A stretch of 37,322 nt of DNA from Luteolibacter pohnpeiensis. Its GTDB lineage: Bacteria; Verrucomicrobiota; Verrucomicrobiia; Verrucomicrobiales; Akkermansiaceae. The stretch is taken from positions 1 to 37,322 of the forward strand of contig NZ_JAENIJ010000034.1 in NCBI RefSeq assembly GCF_016595435.1. The letters run 5' to 3'. The position numbers and the translations under genes are program-made. Below, in pieces: positions 7,890 through 16,947 of this stretch (position 1 is its first letter; every line of letters starts with the position of its first letter). The notes below the pieces were generated by a model. That model was not told the DNA's origin, ran no database searches, and saw nothing but the letters and a program-made list of their open reading frames with translations.

Positions 7890-10654
7890 GGCTTCTCCTC
7901 CGTTGTTGAACTTTTGCGCCATTCAGCGAGCGGAGCAATCATCTCTTCGAGCGGCTTGCCTGCCGATAAAATACTATAATCATCGTAGTCGACCTTCTCT
8001 GCGGCGGGCAGGAAGTTGGAATTGCGGATTTGTTCCGCCACCCAGCCGGCGCAATTGAGCGCGGCGTCCAGGTCCGCTGCTTCGAATGATTCCCACTCGT
8101 GAAGCCCCACGTCCGCTTCCGTGCCTCCCAGAGTGAAATAGCACGGAGTGGGAATGCCCTCGCCTGACTGGACTAATCCAGCTGCATACAATGGGAGCTG
8201 TAAATTGGTCCAGAAATAGCGGGCCGGTTTGCCGCGATCCATGCTTTCGATGAAGGCAGCTGAGTCGTCGCCAAAATGTACGGGAACTTTCGTAGATGCG
8301 GTGATTTTGGATCGATGCGATCGGTCTACCGACGAAACCCTGCCGGTTTTGTAGTCGATCACACGCAATCGCCCGGTGCTTTCGTGGCGGTCAATCCGGT
8401 CAATCTTTGCGCTAATCGGCATGCCGTCGATCTGCAGGTTCAGTGGGCGTTCAACGTCGATGATTTTCCAACCTTGCGCCCTCTGTTCGGCTTGGACCTG
8501 TGCCATCCAGGCAAGTCTTTGGCGCATGGCTTCGGTTTGAATTCTTACGGCCAACGGGATTTTTTTTCCAAACCATTCGGCGAGCACTCGATCCAGTTCG
8601 GCGGACAACCAGGCCTCGATTTCCGCCGCGTCCATGGAATCTCTTGCTTCCAAATCGCGTCCCCAGCGTTCCACGACATCGTGGGCGACGGTGCCGAAAT
8701 CGCGCTGATGCCATTCCGTTCGATTCGGCTCCGGCCGTTGCATGCCCAGGACATGTTTGAGGTAAAACCGAAACGGACAACGTAGAAAATCGGAAATCGC
8801 GGTGACTCTCAGCCGTGTTGGCGGCGTGGCAATCCGAGGTGCCCATTGCCAGTCAGCCTGCCAGCGCAAGCCGGCTTCCGGCGGTTCGATTTCGCGGAAA
8901 AGGTGTCTCACGCGGCGTGGTAGATCGGTGGGGGGGGCTGCTAGCAAAAGCCGTGACGGCAGCAAGGTCTCTCCGCCGGAGCCGACTTTGCCGCAAATCA
9001 GATCCACTTTTCCGGTTTTCCGGCGCATCTGGATCATCGCAGTCAGCAGAAAGGCATCGCGCGCGGCGAAGTCCGCCTGGCCGGTTAGACCGATCCGTTT
9101 GCGAATAGTTTCGCTCAGCCAAGGTTCGCCGCCACTGTTGGCAGGAACCTTGCCTTCATTCAGACCACAGAGAATCAAATGTTGGCCGGGCTCATGGAAC
9201 AGCTCCAGCCAACCTTGAACGTCAATGACCCGCCCATCTGGAGGTTGCGGAGTCGGGGTGGGTTGCTCGGAGATCATCAGATCGATCCAATAACCGGCAT
9301 TGCGATCCAGTTGCTCAATGAATGGGCTCGCTGACGCCAGCCAGTCGATCATCGTAGCTGCCTGCTCGGCGGTGGCTGGCCCGCAGCGGCTCAAGATTTC
9401 CAGAAGTTTGCGCAAATTGGGAGCGATCGCTTTGCCCAAAAAGTCTGTGCGATAGCCCTCAAGTTTCCTTGCCGCCTGAAATACCTCATCGGCCAATTCC
9501 TTTTCTGCGTCTGACCGGAAGTGGTGATTTGCCAGTCGAAGAGCCAGCTCGTCGATGCGTTGCACCATCCAGCGATCGCGGAGTTTGGCCAATTGTTCCG
9601 CTTTTTGTGCGCGGCGGCCACCGACCAGAATGCCGGTTTCTGGCAAGGAGAGTAAATCTGCCATGACGGAAAGCGCCGGCTTTTCAATCCATTTGGTCCA
9701 CACCTTCAGCCACCGTTCCAGCCCTGAGGCGATCGCCTGCTTTGCCGGATGAAAGGCGGTCCATCCGGCGCGGGTGAACGCGCGTTCCAGTTCTTCGCCT
9801 GGTTCGGTATCGGCTGAGCCCAAAGCAATCTGGTCGGATGGGAGGGCAAGTTTCGCGGCAGCCCGCACGGCTTCCTGGGCTTGCTGGCTGGGATCGGCGG
9901 CAAGGGTGACGGTCCCGGTCGCACTTTCCGGCCATGGGAAAGCCCGACCGCTCCAGCTTTGCAGCGGGATTCCCAAGTCGGAAAAATGCTCTGTATCCTC
10001 GGCGGGCGCACCGATGAGGGCGGTAACTCGAATTTCTGTGGATCGTAGAGCTGTCGCCAGAATCGGAGGGATGCTGGAAATTCCAGCTAAAATGATTCTG
10101 CTGACGTTTGGAAGCGCCAGGCCACTGGCAAGAACGCGGCTACGGCTCTGGAGACTCCATGAATTCAATTTCGCCTCTACCAAGTTCTCGAGGCGGGTTA
10201 GAGCATCCCAGCGTTCCTCTTCTACCGTGTCACGGAGACGATAGGCGGCCGTTTGAATGGTCAATCCGTTGTCTTGGAGCGATTTACGGAGTTTGGTGAA
10301 TTCCGATGCGAGGCTGCCACCCCAATGTTTGCCTTCGCCTGGTGGTTCCGGGAAAAGGCCTGAGTATTCGGTCCAATCTTGAATTTGCTCCAGAGTTTCT
10401 GTCCAGGCAAGACGCTCAAGCCAAGGCGGGGCGATACTCAAGTCGTTGATTTGGAGTAGGGAGCCGGGAGTGGTGACTTGTGGCGAAAGAATCGCCCCTG
10501 AAAGTTCTGCCAGAGTTTCGCGCAGCCGCCTGCCACTTTGCGCGGTGGGCACCAGCACCAAGGCGCCGGGCAGCTCTGCCTGCTGCTGGATCAGCCAATT
10601 TGCTGCCGGGAAAAGAAAAGGTTCATCCCAGCCTAAAAATACGCGTTCGACCAT
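7886..10654 (-). CDS. addB: AddB-like PD-(D/E)XK nuclease, partner of AddA
   Basis: 922-residue partner of the downstream helicase, translationally coupled through an ATGA overlap. The N-terminal two thirds resemble an inactive UvrD-like fold: there is no Walker A GxGKT at the start (FLGWDEPFLFPAANW). The C-terminal nuclease domain is clear: ISDFLRCPFRFY near residue 625, FGTVAHDVVERW (about 665), and the catalytic VIDYKTGRV near 767. Classical AddB holds a 4Fe-4S cluster with one Cys in the CPF motif and three near the C-terminus. Here the first Cys is kept, but the later region reads KVDYDDYSILSAGK with none. Whether it recognises a Chi-like site cannot be judged from sequence alone. Confidence 0.85.
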   Translation of the reverse strand: MVERVFLGWDEPFLFPAANWLIQQQAELPGALVLVPTAQSGRRLRETLAELSGAILSPQVTTPGSLLQINDLSIAPPWLERLAWTETLEQIQDWTEYSGLFPEPPGEGKHWGGSLASEFTKLRKSLQDNGLTIQTAAYRLRDTVEEERWDALTRLENLVEAKLNSWSLQSRSRVLASGLALPNVSRIILAGISSIPPILATALRSTEIRVTALIGAPAEDTEHFSDLGIPLQSWSGRAFPWPESATGTVTLAADPSQQAQEAVRAAAKLALPSDQIALGSADTEPGEELERAFTRAGWTAFHPAKQAIASGLERWLKVWTKWIEKPALSVMADLLSLPETGILVGGRRAQKAEQLAKLRDRWMVQRIDELALRLANHHFRSDAEKELADEVFQAARKLEGYRTDFLGKAIAPNLRKLLEILSRCGPATAEQAATMIDWLASASPFIEQLDRNAGYWIDLMISEQPTPTPQPPDGRVIDVQGWLELFHEPGQHLILCGLNEGKVPANSGGEPWLSETIRKRIGLTGQADFAARDAFLLTAMIQMRRKTGKVDLICGKVGSGGETLLPSRLLLAAPPTDLPRRVRHLFREIEPPEAGLRWQADWQWAPRIATPPTRLRVTAISDFLRCPFRFYLKHVLGMQRPEPNRTEWHQRDFGTVAHDVVERWGRDLEARDSMDAAEIEAWLSAELDRVLAEWFGKKIPLAVRIQTEAMRQRLAWMAQVQAEQRAQGWKIIDVERPLNLQIDGMPISAKIDRIDRHESTGRLRVIDYKTGRVSSVDRSHRSKITASTKVPVHFGDDSAAFIESMDRGKPARYFWTNLQLPLYAAGLVQSGEGIPTPCYFTLGGTEADVGLHEWESFEAADLDAALNCAGWVAEQIRNSNFLPAAEKVDYDDYSILSAGKPLEEMIAPLAEWRKSSTTEEKP

Positions 10655-10739
10655 TCGTGCTGAGCTTTCCTCGTCTGGGCAACAAAGGAAAGGAGAAGAT
10701 GGAGAGGGTGGGATTTCGGTCGATGCGGAAATCGGGGCA

Positions 10740-10770
10740 CAAAAAAACGGATGCTGCGATTAGCATCCGT
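10740..10770 (-). terminator. Intrinsic terminator of rpsU
   Basis: A perfect 9-bp stem (10747-10755 with 10762-10770) with a 6-base loop. On the minus strand it is followed by seven T (the A-run 10741-10747). It lies 30 bases after the rpsU stop, separating rpsU from addB. Confidence 0.9.
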
Positions 10771-10800
10771 TGATTTATCCCGACTGCGGAACCTTGAAAA

Positions 10801-11028
10801 TCAATCCACAGACTCGGTTTTTTCGCCTGCAGGTGCGTTGGAGTAGCGCCAGCGGACTTTGTTCCGCTTGGAAGCTGAGCGGAGCTTGCGTTGCTTGCGC
10901 TCGGTAGGAGTTTCGAATGCGCGACGGCGGCGCATTTCTTCGAGGATACCCTCGGTATCGAGTTTGGTTTTGAGGCGTTTCAGAGCACGATCGACGGGCT
11001 CGCCTTTTTTAACAATCACTCCACGCAT
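10801..11028 (-). CDS. rpsU: 30S ribosomal protein S21
   Basis: bS21, a small basic protein of the 30S platform near the anti-Shine-Dalgarno region of 16S rRNA, involved in initiation. 75 residues; MRGVIVKKGEPVDRALKRLK is the family start, followed by RRRRAFETPTERKQRK and a short acidic C-terminal extension. It is monocistronic, with its own terminator. In many bacteria rpsU lies in the rpsU-dnaG-rpoD operon; here it does not. Confidence 0.95.
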   Translation of the reverse strand: MRGVIVKKGEPVDRALKRLKTKLDTEGILEEMRRRRAFETPTERKQRKLRSASKRNKVRWRYSNAPAGEKTESVD

Positions 11029-11251
11029 ATATCAGTAGGTTGGTTGGTTTGGTTCCGCAGGATGGTCGGGGGCGCGGTTGATGCACCATTTGCAGGTGGA
11101 TGTCAAGAAAGAACCCGCCCGTGATTTTGGTAAAAAGGCGGGCTTGCGCATCAAGAGGCGGCATCGTAGATAGGGACACTTTTGCGGCCCGTGCGAGTTT
11201 CGCCAAATTTCGGGCACCAACCCTGCGCGAGTCGCCCTACAAATCAATATC

Positions 11252-12376
11252 ATGTATCGCATCCCATTTTCCCGGGTAAACTGGATCACCAGCAGCTTCC
11301 TTATCGGAACCGCTCTGATCGCCCTCATCGGCGTGCCAATTTACATCATCAAGCAAGGCTTCGACTGGTTCCAGTTCGCCATGTTTTTCGTCTTTTTGTG
11401 TGCCACGATGATGAGCATCACCGTGGGTTACCATCGACTGTTTTCGCATATCGCGTTCAAAGCGAAGATGCCGGTCCGTCTATTCACCCTTATTTTCGGC
11501 GCCTGGGCGTTTGAAAATTCCTGCCTCGACTGGGCATCGGATCACCGCCGCCACCACAAGCATGTCGATCACGACGACGATCCTTACGATATTTCCAAAG
11601 GCTTCTTCTGGGCACACATCGGCTGGTTGCTTTTCAAGCTTAACCCGGTGCCTCCAATGGACAACGTGAATGACCTGCGCAAAGACAAGCTGGTCATGTG
11701 GCAGCATCGCTGGGTGCACCTCATCGGACTGAGCGGCCTGATCATTCCTGCGATCATGTCATTCTGCTGGAATTCCTACATGGGCAAAGACGCATGGCAG
11801 GGTGCCCTTGGTGGCTTTTTGATTGCCGGAGTCCTGCGCGTCGTCGTCGCCCAACATTGTACCTTCTTCATCAATTCGCTTTGCCACACGGTGGGCCGCC
11901 AACCTTACTCCACCAAGCACAGTGCTCGTGACAGTGCGATCATGGCATTCCTGACCTTCGGCGAAGGTTATCACAATTATCACCACGAGTTCCAACACGA
12001 CTACCGCAACGGGGTGAAGCCATGGCAGTGGGATCCTAGCAAGTGGACGATCTGGACGTTGTCCAAGTTTGGTTTGGCAGATAGTCTGCGCCGTGTGCCG
12101 GATGGTAAAATCCTGCTCGCTGAAATGCGTGAAGCCCGCCGCCGTGCCCAGCTGCGCTTGGAAGAAATTCACAGCTCCGGTCCATCGGTTTGCCAACTTG
12201 CCAGCGCTTCCGTTCACGAGGTGATCGAGAAACTCTCCAGCAACTACCACGAGCTGGAAAAAGCCGTCGCAGACCGCGTCCAGCTTTCCCGTGAGAAGAT
12301 GAATGATTGGCAAACTGAAACCCGCCAACTCATCCGTGAATTGGGCCGGATCCGTCCGGTATCGACCACTCCTTGA
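11252..12376 (+). CDS. Membrane fatty acid (acyl-CoA/lipid) desaturase
   Basis: Integral membrane di-iron desaturase of the delta-9 type, introducing a cis double bond into acyl chains. 374 residues with hydrophobic segments at about 11-33, 40-58, 72-88 and a pair around 155-195. The three histidine boxes are present: HRLFSH (61-66), HRRHH (98-102) and HNYHH (about 242-246), the last followed by EFQHDYRNG as in the stearoyl-CoA desaturase group. The C-terminal 80 residues are charged and probably cytoplasmic. The 5' leader contains a GCCCG/CGGGC inverted repeat. The likely role is membrane fluidity; the exact acyl donor is not clear. Confidence 0.92.
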   Translation: MYRIPFSRVNWITSSFLIGTALIALIGVPIYIIKQGFDWFQFAMFFVFLCATMMSITVGYHRLFSHIAFKAKMPVRLFTLIFGAWAFENSCLDWASDHRRHHKHVDHDDDPYDISKGFFWAHIGWLLFKLNPVPPMDNVNDLRKDKLVMWQHRWVHLIGLSGLIIPAIMSFCWNSYMGKDAWQGALGGFLIAGVLRVVVAQHCTFFINSLCHTVGRQPYSTKHSARDSAIMAFLTFGEGYHNYHHEFQHDYRNGVKPWQWDPSKWTIWTLSKFGLADSLRRVPDGKILLAEMREARRRAQLRLEEIHSSGPSVCQLASASVHEVIEKLSSNYHELEKAVADRVQLSREKMNDWQTETRQLIRELGRIRPVSTTP

Positions 12377-12436
12377 GGATTGATTCTGTAGCCGTTCTGA
12401 CTCGAACGGTGAACTCCACATTCCTCTGATTTCACG

Positions 12437-12479
12437 AGGGCGCTGATTTTGGCACATGGCCGAATCGGCGCCCTTTTTG
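12437..12479 (+). terminator. Intrinsic terminator after the desaturase
   Basis: A 12-bp stem with one G-T pair (12437-12448 with 12463-12474) is followed by TTTTTG, 60 bases after the desaturase stop. A second small hairpin, CCGTTC/GAACGG, lies at 12392-12409. Confidence 0.85.
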
Positions 12480-12582
12480 TTGGTTTTGCAGGAAGCGACT
12501 TGCGGGAGCGGGCAGGTATGGCAAAACGACCCCGCAACCTTCTGGACAGAGGCCGCCGCCTGCGACAAAGTCCACCAACTTC

Positions 12583-13692
12583 ATGCGCATTTCCGATCGG
12601 TACATCGGCAAACAGGTCCTCCTCGGAACCTTGTATGCCATCGTGATTCTGAGTCTGGTGCTCGTTCTCGGGAATATTTTCCAGAAAATCCGCGAGCTGC
12701 TGGTGGATCAAGTGGCGCCGCTTGGCTTGATTGTCCGCTTCATCCTAAGCGTGTTGCCGACTTCATTGATTTACACGATCCCGTGGGGATTTCTTTCAGC
12801 GGTGCTGCTGGTTTTTGGTCGGCTTTCTTCCGATCGGGAAATCGTCGGCTTCCGGGTAGCGGGCATGAGCTTGTTCCGACTGGCAGTGCCGGTATTTGTG
12901 ATTGGCGGAATGCTTTCGCTGGCCAGCCTCTGGTTGAACATCAATGTCGTTCCAGCGGGGAAATCCTCCGTGCGTGAACTGGTGGAGCGCGAGCTTTACG
13001 AACAGGCGATTCGCGACCCGAAGTCCCTGCTCAAGCCGGGCGTGGTGAAAATCTTCAAGGATAACGATGATAAGCGGCAAATCCTGATTCAGAGTAAATC
13101 GAAGGACGGCGTGAACGGCTTCAACCTCTATCAGTTTGACTCCCAGACTGGCGCGCGGACCAATTACATTTACGCCCGATACGCGGCGATTGCCATTAAC
13201 AAGGACAAGGGGCAGATGCGCCTGAAGCTGCAGGACACCTACTTTGAAGATGTTGGCGATGAAGGGCAGTTCGAGAACGCGCTGGCCGAGAATGCCGAGC
13301 CTTTGATGATCGATGTCGACAAGCCCAGAATCCGCAAGGATCGGACTTCGGCGATGACCAATCAGCAGATTTCCCAGTTCCTAAGTGATAATCCGGACTT
13401 GAAGCGCAAGAAGGTGATCGAGGCGCGGGCGGAGATCACCAAGCGCTATTCCTTTTCCATGGCTTGCCTGGCGTTTGCCTTCATTGCGGTGCCATTGGGA
13501 ATCAACAGCCGCCGGAAGGACACTTCCTCCGGCATGATCATGAGTATCCTGTTAGGCGCTGGATATTTCCTATTTTCCGTTTTGGCATCTGAAGCGAAGT
13601 CTAGCATGTCCTCCACCGTCATCTTGTGGGCACCGAATGTGATTTGTGTGCTTCTTGGTTTGTTTCTTTTCCGCCGCGCCAGATTCCGATAA
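12583..13692 (+). CDS. LptF/LptG-family permease
   Basis: Membrane component of the lipopolysaccharide export ABC transporter, which pulls LPS from the inner membrane into the LptC-A-D bridge. 369 residues with the family layout: membrane helices at about 15-35, 50-75 and 100-125, a large periplasmic beta-jellyroll (about 130-275), then three helices (about 290-365). RYIGKQVLLGTLYAIVIL and VAGMSLFRLAVPV are typical of the coupling-helix region. The sequence does not tell whether this is LptF or LptG, and the partner permease is not in the window. There is no clear Shine-Dalgarno. SulP follows after 14 bases. Confidence 0.85.
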   Translation: MRISDRYIGKQVLLGTLYAIVILSLVLVLGNIFQKIRELLVDQVAPLGLIVRFILSVLPTSLIYTIPWGFLSAVLLVFGRLSSDREIVGFRVAGMSLFRLAVPVFVIGGMLSLASLWLNINVVPAGKSSVRELVERELYEQAIRDPKSLLKPGVVKIFKDNDDKRQILIQSKSKDGVNGFNLYQFDSQTGARTNYIYARYAAIAINKDKGQMRLKLQDTYFEDVGDEGQFENALAENAEPLMIDVDKPRIRKDRTSAMTNQQISQFLSDNPDLKRKKVIEARAEITKRYSFSMACLAFAFIAVPLGINSRRKDTSSGMIMSILLGAGYFLFSVLASEAKSSMSSTVILWAPNVICVLLGLFLFRRARFR

Positions 13693-13706
13693 AAGAATCG
13701 GAACTG

Positions 13707-15581
13707 ATGAAGTCATTCCCGCTCGTTCGAAAAGCGACCCGCAACCTGCGTGATTTTTTTTCAGCGGGGCACCTCAAGTTCGGCCTCTTCCAACAAACTC
13801 TCTCCACCTACCAAGGGGGGGATGCCTGGGCGGATGCGCGGGCGGCGGTGAGTGTCACCATGCTGGCAATTGCACAAGGCCTTGCGTTTGCGGCAATCGC
13901 GGGTTTGCCGGTCGTTTATGGCGTTTTGTGTGCCGCTGTTGCTCCGTTGGTCGCGCCATTTTTTTCTGGATCGCGGCACACGATTCTTGGTCCGACCAAT
14001 GCCACGGCGTTCATGCTTTTTAGCTTTTTTTCGGTCAACCCGGCGTTGGCAGGCCGTTGGAATGAACTGATGCCACTGCTGGTATTCATGGTCGGGCTGT
14101 TTGCGACTCTCGGTGCGTTGTTCCGAGTCGCGGACTTGCTGCAATACATTTCGCGGAGCGTGCTCGTTGGCTACATCACCGGGGCAGCGGCATTGATTGT
14201 GGTAAACCAGCTTCGGTCATTTCTAGGAGTGGCGGCCTATATGGAGGGCGGTGATACTTCGACGTTTTTCGGCATGGTGCTCGTGCTGGTAAAAGCATTG
14301 CGGCACACCGATCCGGTTTCGGTCGCGATTGGTGGATCGACCCTTGCGGTTTACGTCGGCTTTCGAAAATGGCGTCCACAATGGCCTGCCTTTGCGCTGA
14401 CACTCTTCCTCTCGTCCCTGACTTTCGGTTGGCTGATCCACTCAAAAATCGGGCCATTCGCCGGAGCTTCGACCTTCTCCACCTTTGCCCTCAGCGATTT
14501 GATGCCGGGGATGCCGCAGATTTTCCGTGAAGGCATCTTTCAGGACATTTCCGCGCTGCTTGGGGTTGGGTTTGCGATCGCCTTTCTGGCTTCGCTGGAA
14601 AATACCCTGATGGCGAAAAGCCTGGCATCGATGACCGGGGACAATGTCGATGTGAACCAGGACATGCTCGCCGTGGGAATTGCGAATCTTGCCAGCGCGA
14701 TGACTGGTGGCATGCCTGCGTCCGGCTCGCTCACTCGTTCCATGTTGAACCACGACGCGGGAGCGAAAACCCGCTTTGCGTCGTTCTTTGCAGGCATTTA
14801 CACGCTCATTTTTGCAGTTGTCATCGCCATGTCGGTGGACTGGGGCATGCCCTTGGTCGATCATGTGCCGAAGGCGGCTCTCGCAGCTCTCGTCATCGCG
14901 CTCTCGGTGGGGATGTTCAATGTGCGCAACATCCGGATTTGTCTGCGCTCCACGAGGGACGACGCCTGGGTTTTGGTGGCAACTTTTTTTGCGACATTGA
15001 TCGCGCCGCTGCATGTGGCGATTTTTATCGGCGTCGCCGTTTCCATCACCCTGTTTTTGCGTAAGGCGAGCCGCCCTTCATTAATCGAGTACGAGTTCAG
15101 TGATGAAGGCCAACTGCGGGAGATTGGCGAAAAAAACAAGCGGCCCATACCGGCGATTTCGATCGTTCACGTCGAAGGCGACCTGTTTTTCGGCGCAGCA
15201 GAATTGTTTCGAACTCAAATTCAGCGAACGGTCTCTGATCCAGCGATCAAGGTGATCATTTTGCGGATGAAAAACGCCCATCATCTCGACGCGACGAGTG
15301 TCATGGCGTTGGAGGATTTGATTAAATTTCTTCGTAGCAAAAACTTGCATCTGTTGATCTCCGGCGCGACTCGTGAAGTCTACTGGGTTTTAAAGAAATC
15401 GGGTGTGTTGGAAACTCTCCAGCAGGGATGCAATCGCAAGGAAGGTGAGACAAATCTCTTTCTAAATTGGCCCAGCAACCCAAACCTCTCAACCCGTGAC
15501 GCTCTCAAACGTGCACAGCAATTGCTGGGCACTGACGAAGCGGAAATCCGGATATTTTACGATGCAAACAAGAAAGACTGA
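13707..15581 (+). CDS. SulP-family inorganic anion transporter with STAS domain
   Basis: Secondary transporter of the SLC26/SulP family (sulfate, bicarbonate or other anions). 624 residues from ATG 13707, the first codon that gives a family-like N-terminus. There are about ten to fourteen hydrophobic segments from residue 45 to 455; the motif LGPTNATAFMLF and the segment MTGGMPASGSLTRSMLN belong to the substrate-binding core. A C-terminal STAS domain occupies about 500-600 with DATSVMALEDL, the position of the anti-sigma-factor-antagonist loop. It is 14 bases from the lptF/G-like gene and 9 bases from the next gene, so the three may form an operon. The substrate is not assigned. Confidence 0.9.
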   Translation: MKSFPLVRKATRNLRDFFSAGHLKFGLFQQTLSTYQGGDAWADARAAVSVTMLAIAQGLAFAAIAGLPVVYGVLCAAVAPLVAPFFSGSRHTILGPTNATAFMLFSFFSVNPALAGRWNELMPLLVFMVGLFATLGALFRVADLLQYISRSVLVGYITGAAALIVVNQLRSFLGVAAYMEGGDTSTFFGMVLVLVKALRHTDPVSVAIGGSTLAVYVGFRKWRPQWPAFALTLFLSSLTFGWLIHSKIGPFAGASTFSTFALSDLMPGMPQIFREGIFQDISALLGVGFAIAFLASLENTLMAKSLASMTGDNVDVNQDMLAVGIANLASAMTGGMPASGSLTRSMLNHDAGAKTRFASFFAGIYTLIFAVVIAMSVDWGMPLVDHVPKAALAALVIALSVGMFNVRNIRICLRSTRDDAWVLVATFFATLIAPLHVAIFIGVAVSITLFLRKASRPSLIEYEFSDEGQLREIGEKNKRPIPAISIVHVEGDLFFGAAELFRTQIQRTVSDPAIKVIILRMKNAHHLDATSVMALEDLIKFLRSKNLHLLISGATREVYWVLKKSGVLETLQQGCNRKEGETNLFLNWPSNPNLSTRDALKRAQQLLGTDEAEIRIFYDANKKD

Positions 15582-15590
15582 GCCGAGGCC

Positions 15591-16076
15591 ATGAAACGTG
15601 GGATTTATTTTATCATGGTCGTGGCGGTGATTGTGGGATTCATGGCGTGGTGGTTTTCACCGGTGCAGGTGTTGAAACGACGGACGTCAGGGCTGTTCGA
15701 TACCCTGACCTTGGAACGCGATAGCGCCCCGGCATACCGGCATCTCAAGGAGCTGGCGATCGGCTCCAAATTGGCGGATTACGTTACGCTGGAAGCCCCC
15801 TCGATCGGAGATGTGAATGGACGCTTCGAACGTTCGCAGCTGGAGAGCGGCTTTTCTTTTCTCAGTTCGAATGCGATCGAAAGCGCCTTTGAAGACGAGA
15901 AATTCGTCTCAGTGACCTCGGACGGTGAGACCGGCACGGTAGTGGTTGAGCTGACCGGTCTGGTGGCGCTGAAGGAGTATCGGCCGGTGGATGGGCGATT
16001 CCATGTCGAGCTGAACTGGAAGAAGTCCGACGATGGCTGGCGACTGGAGAAGGCTTCTTGGAAAGAAATTCCCTAA
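15591..16076 (+). CDS. Membrane-anchored protein of unknown function
   Basis: 161 residues: one N-terminal membrane segment (about 5-24, rich in V, I, F and W) and a soluble part of about 130 residues with alternating strands (VSVTSDGETGTVVVELTG, FHVELNWKKSDDGWRLEKASW). The final W-R-L-E-K-A-S-W pattern resembles NTF2-like or DUF4878-type periplasmic domains. I do not recognise a precise family. It lies 9 bases behind the SulP gene and is probably co-transcribed. No catalytic residues are evident. Confidence 0.7.
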   Translation: MKRGIYFIMVVAVIVGFMAWWFSPVQVLKRRTSGLFDTLTLERDSAPAYRHLKELAIGSKLADYVTLEAPSIGDVNGRFERSQLESGFSFLSSNAIESAFEDEKFVSVTSDGETGTVVVELTGLVALKEYRPVDGRFHVELNWKKSDDGWRLEKASWKEIP

Positions 16077-16094
16077 ACCAGTCCAATGCCTCAA

Positions 16095-16769
16095 TCACTC
16101 GCCGAGAAAGATGAATTCCTCGGCGATCCGATTGAGTGATAATCGGGCTGTTGGCAAAATTTCCGATAAGGTTCCCAGCAGCTGCCGTGGGGTGTTTCCC
16201 GGGGCTTGGGGATTGTCCGCAGCACCGCGATATGCTTGGCGTGCGAAGGATTCGTAAAATGCCAAATCCGGCGCAGCCGTACGCTCGCAACGCCGCTTCA
16301 GAAATCCCGGATAAAGCCCTGTGAGGATCAAAAACTGGTTCCCCGCCGCGACTTGCAGGTGGAATCTCATGCGCCCATGGGAAGAGGAAATGATGGCGAT
16401 GAAGTCCGCCGCATGGGTGTAACCACGTGCTACATCCTGTAGAAAATCCCCGGAGCTGCTTGCAACACGCCGTGCCATCACTCCGGCGACGTAATCCGCG
16501 AGGTCAGAATCGGTGAGACCAGCCTGCAGAAATCCATGCCGCACAAGGACATAAAAGTAGAAGGCCGGAGAAACCTGGATCACAGCGGGTGAATCGAGGA
16601 CGCCTCTCAAGACCTCTTTAAGATCGAGCAATTCGCGCAGCGCGTCCGGATCTTCCCAAAGTTTCGCCAGATGGGAGCGCTTGTCGCCGACTGCCAGAAT
16701 GGAGGTGAGGAAATCGAAATCCGCACGCGTAAAGCGGTCCCTGCTCGATGGCATCCAGTTACCCAGCAT
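16095..16769 (-). CDS. Conserved-looking protein of unknown function
   Basis: 224 residues from ATG 16769 (a TTG at 16787 and an ATG at 16754 are alternatives). It is mostly helical: ADFDFLTSILAVGDKR near the start, a middle part with a tract of hydrophobic helices (AFYFYVLVRHGFLQAGL, LADYVAGVMARRVASS), and the end YESFARQAYRGAADNPQ followed by a helix LNRIAEEFIFLGE. There is no signal peptide or metal motif. I have an impression of a Verrucomicrobia/Planctomycetes family, but no function is known to me. The 3' end forms an 8-bp stem-loop (16099-16126). It is divergent from rlpA across a very AT-rich spacer. Confidence 0.65.
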   Translation of the reverse strand: MLGNWMPSSRDRFTRADFDFLTSILAVGDKRSHLAKLWEDPDALRELLDLKEVLRGVLDSPAVIQVSPAFYFYVLVRHGFLQAGLTDSDLADYVAGVMARRVASSSGDFLQDVARGYTHAADFIAIISSSHGRMRFHLQVAAGNQFLILTGLYPGFLKRRCERTAAPDLAFYESFARQAYRGAADNPQAPGNTPRQLLGTLSEILPTARLSLNRIAEEFIFLGE

Positions 16770-16895
16770 GAGGTGTAAAAATAGCAAGGTGCGGACCGAT
16801 TTATGAAAAAATTATCTAAGATATCTAAAATAGATCCGTATTATCCCTTAACATTAGTAGTATTTCTGCGGAAACATAAATGACTGTTTCGGGTT
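16755..16895. promoter_or_regulatory. AT-rich divergent promoter region
   Basis: The spacer between the unknown minus-strand gene and the rlpA-like gene is strikingly AT-rich at 16800-16865. It contains the palindrome AGATATCT inside a repeated ATCTAA/TAGAT pattern, and TATTAT further right. These could serve as -10 elements in either direction or as a regulator site. No -35 box stands out. Confidence 0.4.
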
Positions 16896-16940
16896 GCGCG
16901 ACGGTCCGATGTCGCGTATCGGGGCTGGCCCCTCAGGGGA
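16896..16940 (+). promoter_or_regulatory. Structured leader with alternative pairing over the RBS
   Basis: A CGCGAC/GTCGCG hairpin (16897-16902 with 16911-16916) is followed by GGGG (16921-16924), CCCC (16929-16932) and GGGG (16936-16939). The CCCC can pair with either G-run. Pairing downstream covers the Shine-Dalgarno AGGGGA (16935-16940, 7 bases before ATG 16948); pairing upstream frees it. This has the shape of a translational switch; function is inferred. Confidence 0.4.
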
Positions 16941-16947
16941 ATCCACT

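Noticed and set aside
11112..11142. CCCGCC/GGCGGG inverted repeat upstream of the desaturase
   Set aside because: The loop is long and there is no terminator T-tract in a useful position; not listed as a terminator.
11759..12568. Long minus-strand frame (269 codons) opposite the desaturase
   Set aside because: It is antisense to a gene with all three histidine boxes, and the translation has no recognisable motif.
12456..12977. Long plus-strand frame over the start of the LptF/G gene
   Set aside because: It is a frame-shifted shadow: it overlaps the permease start and begins inside the desaturase terminator.
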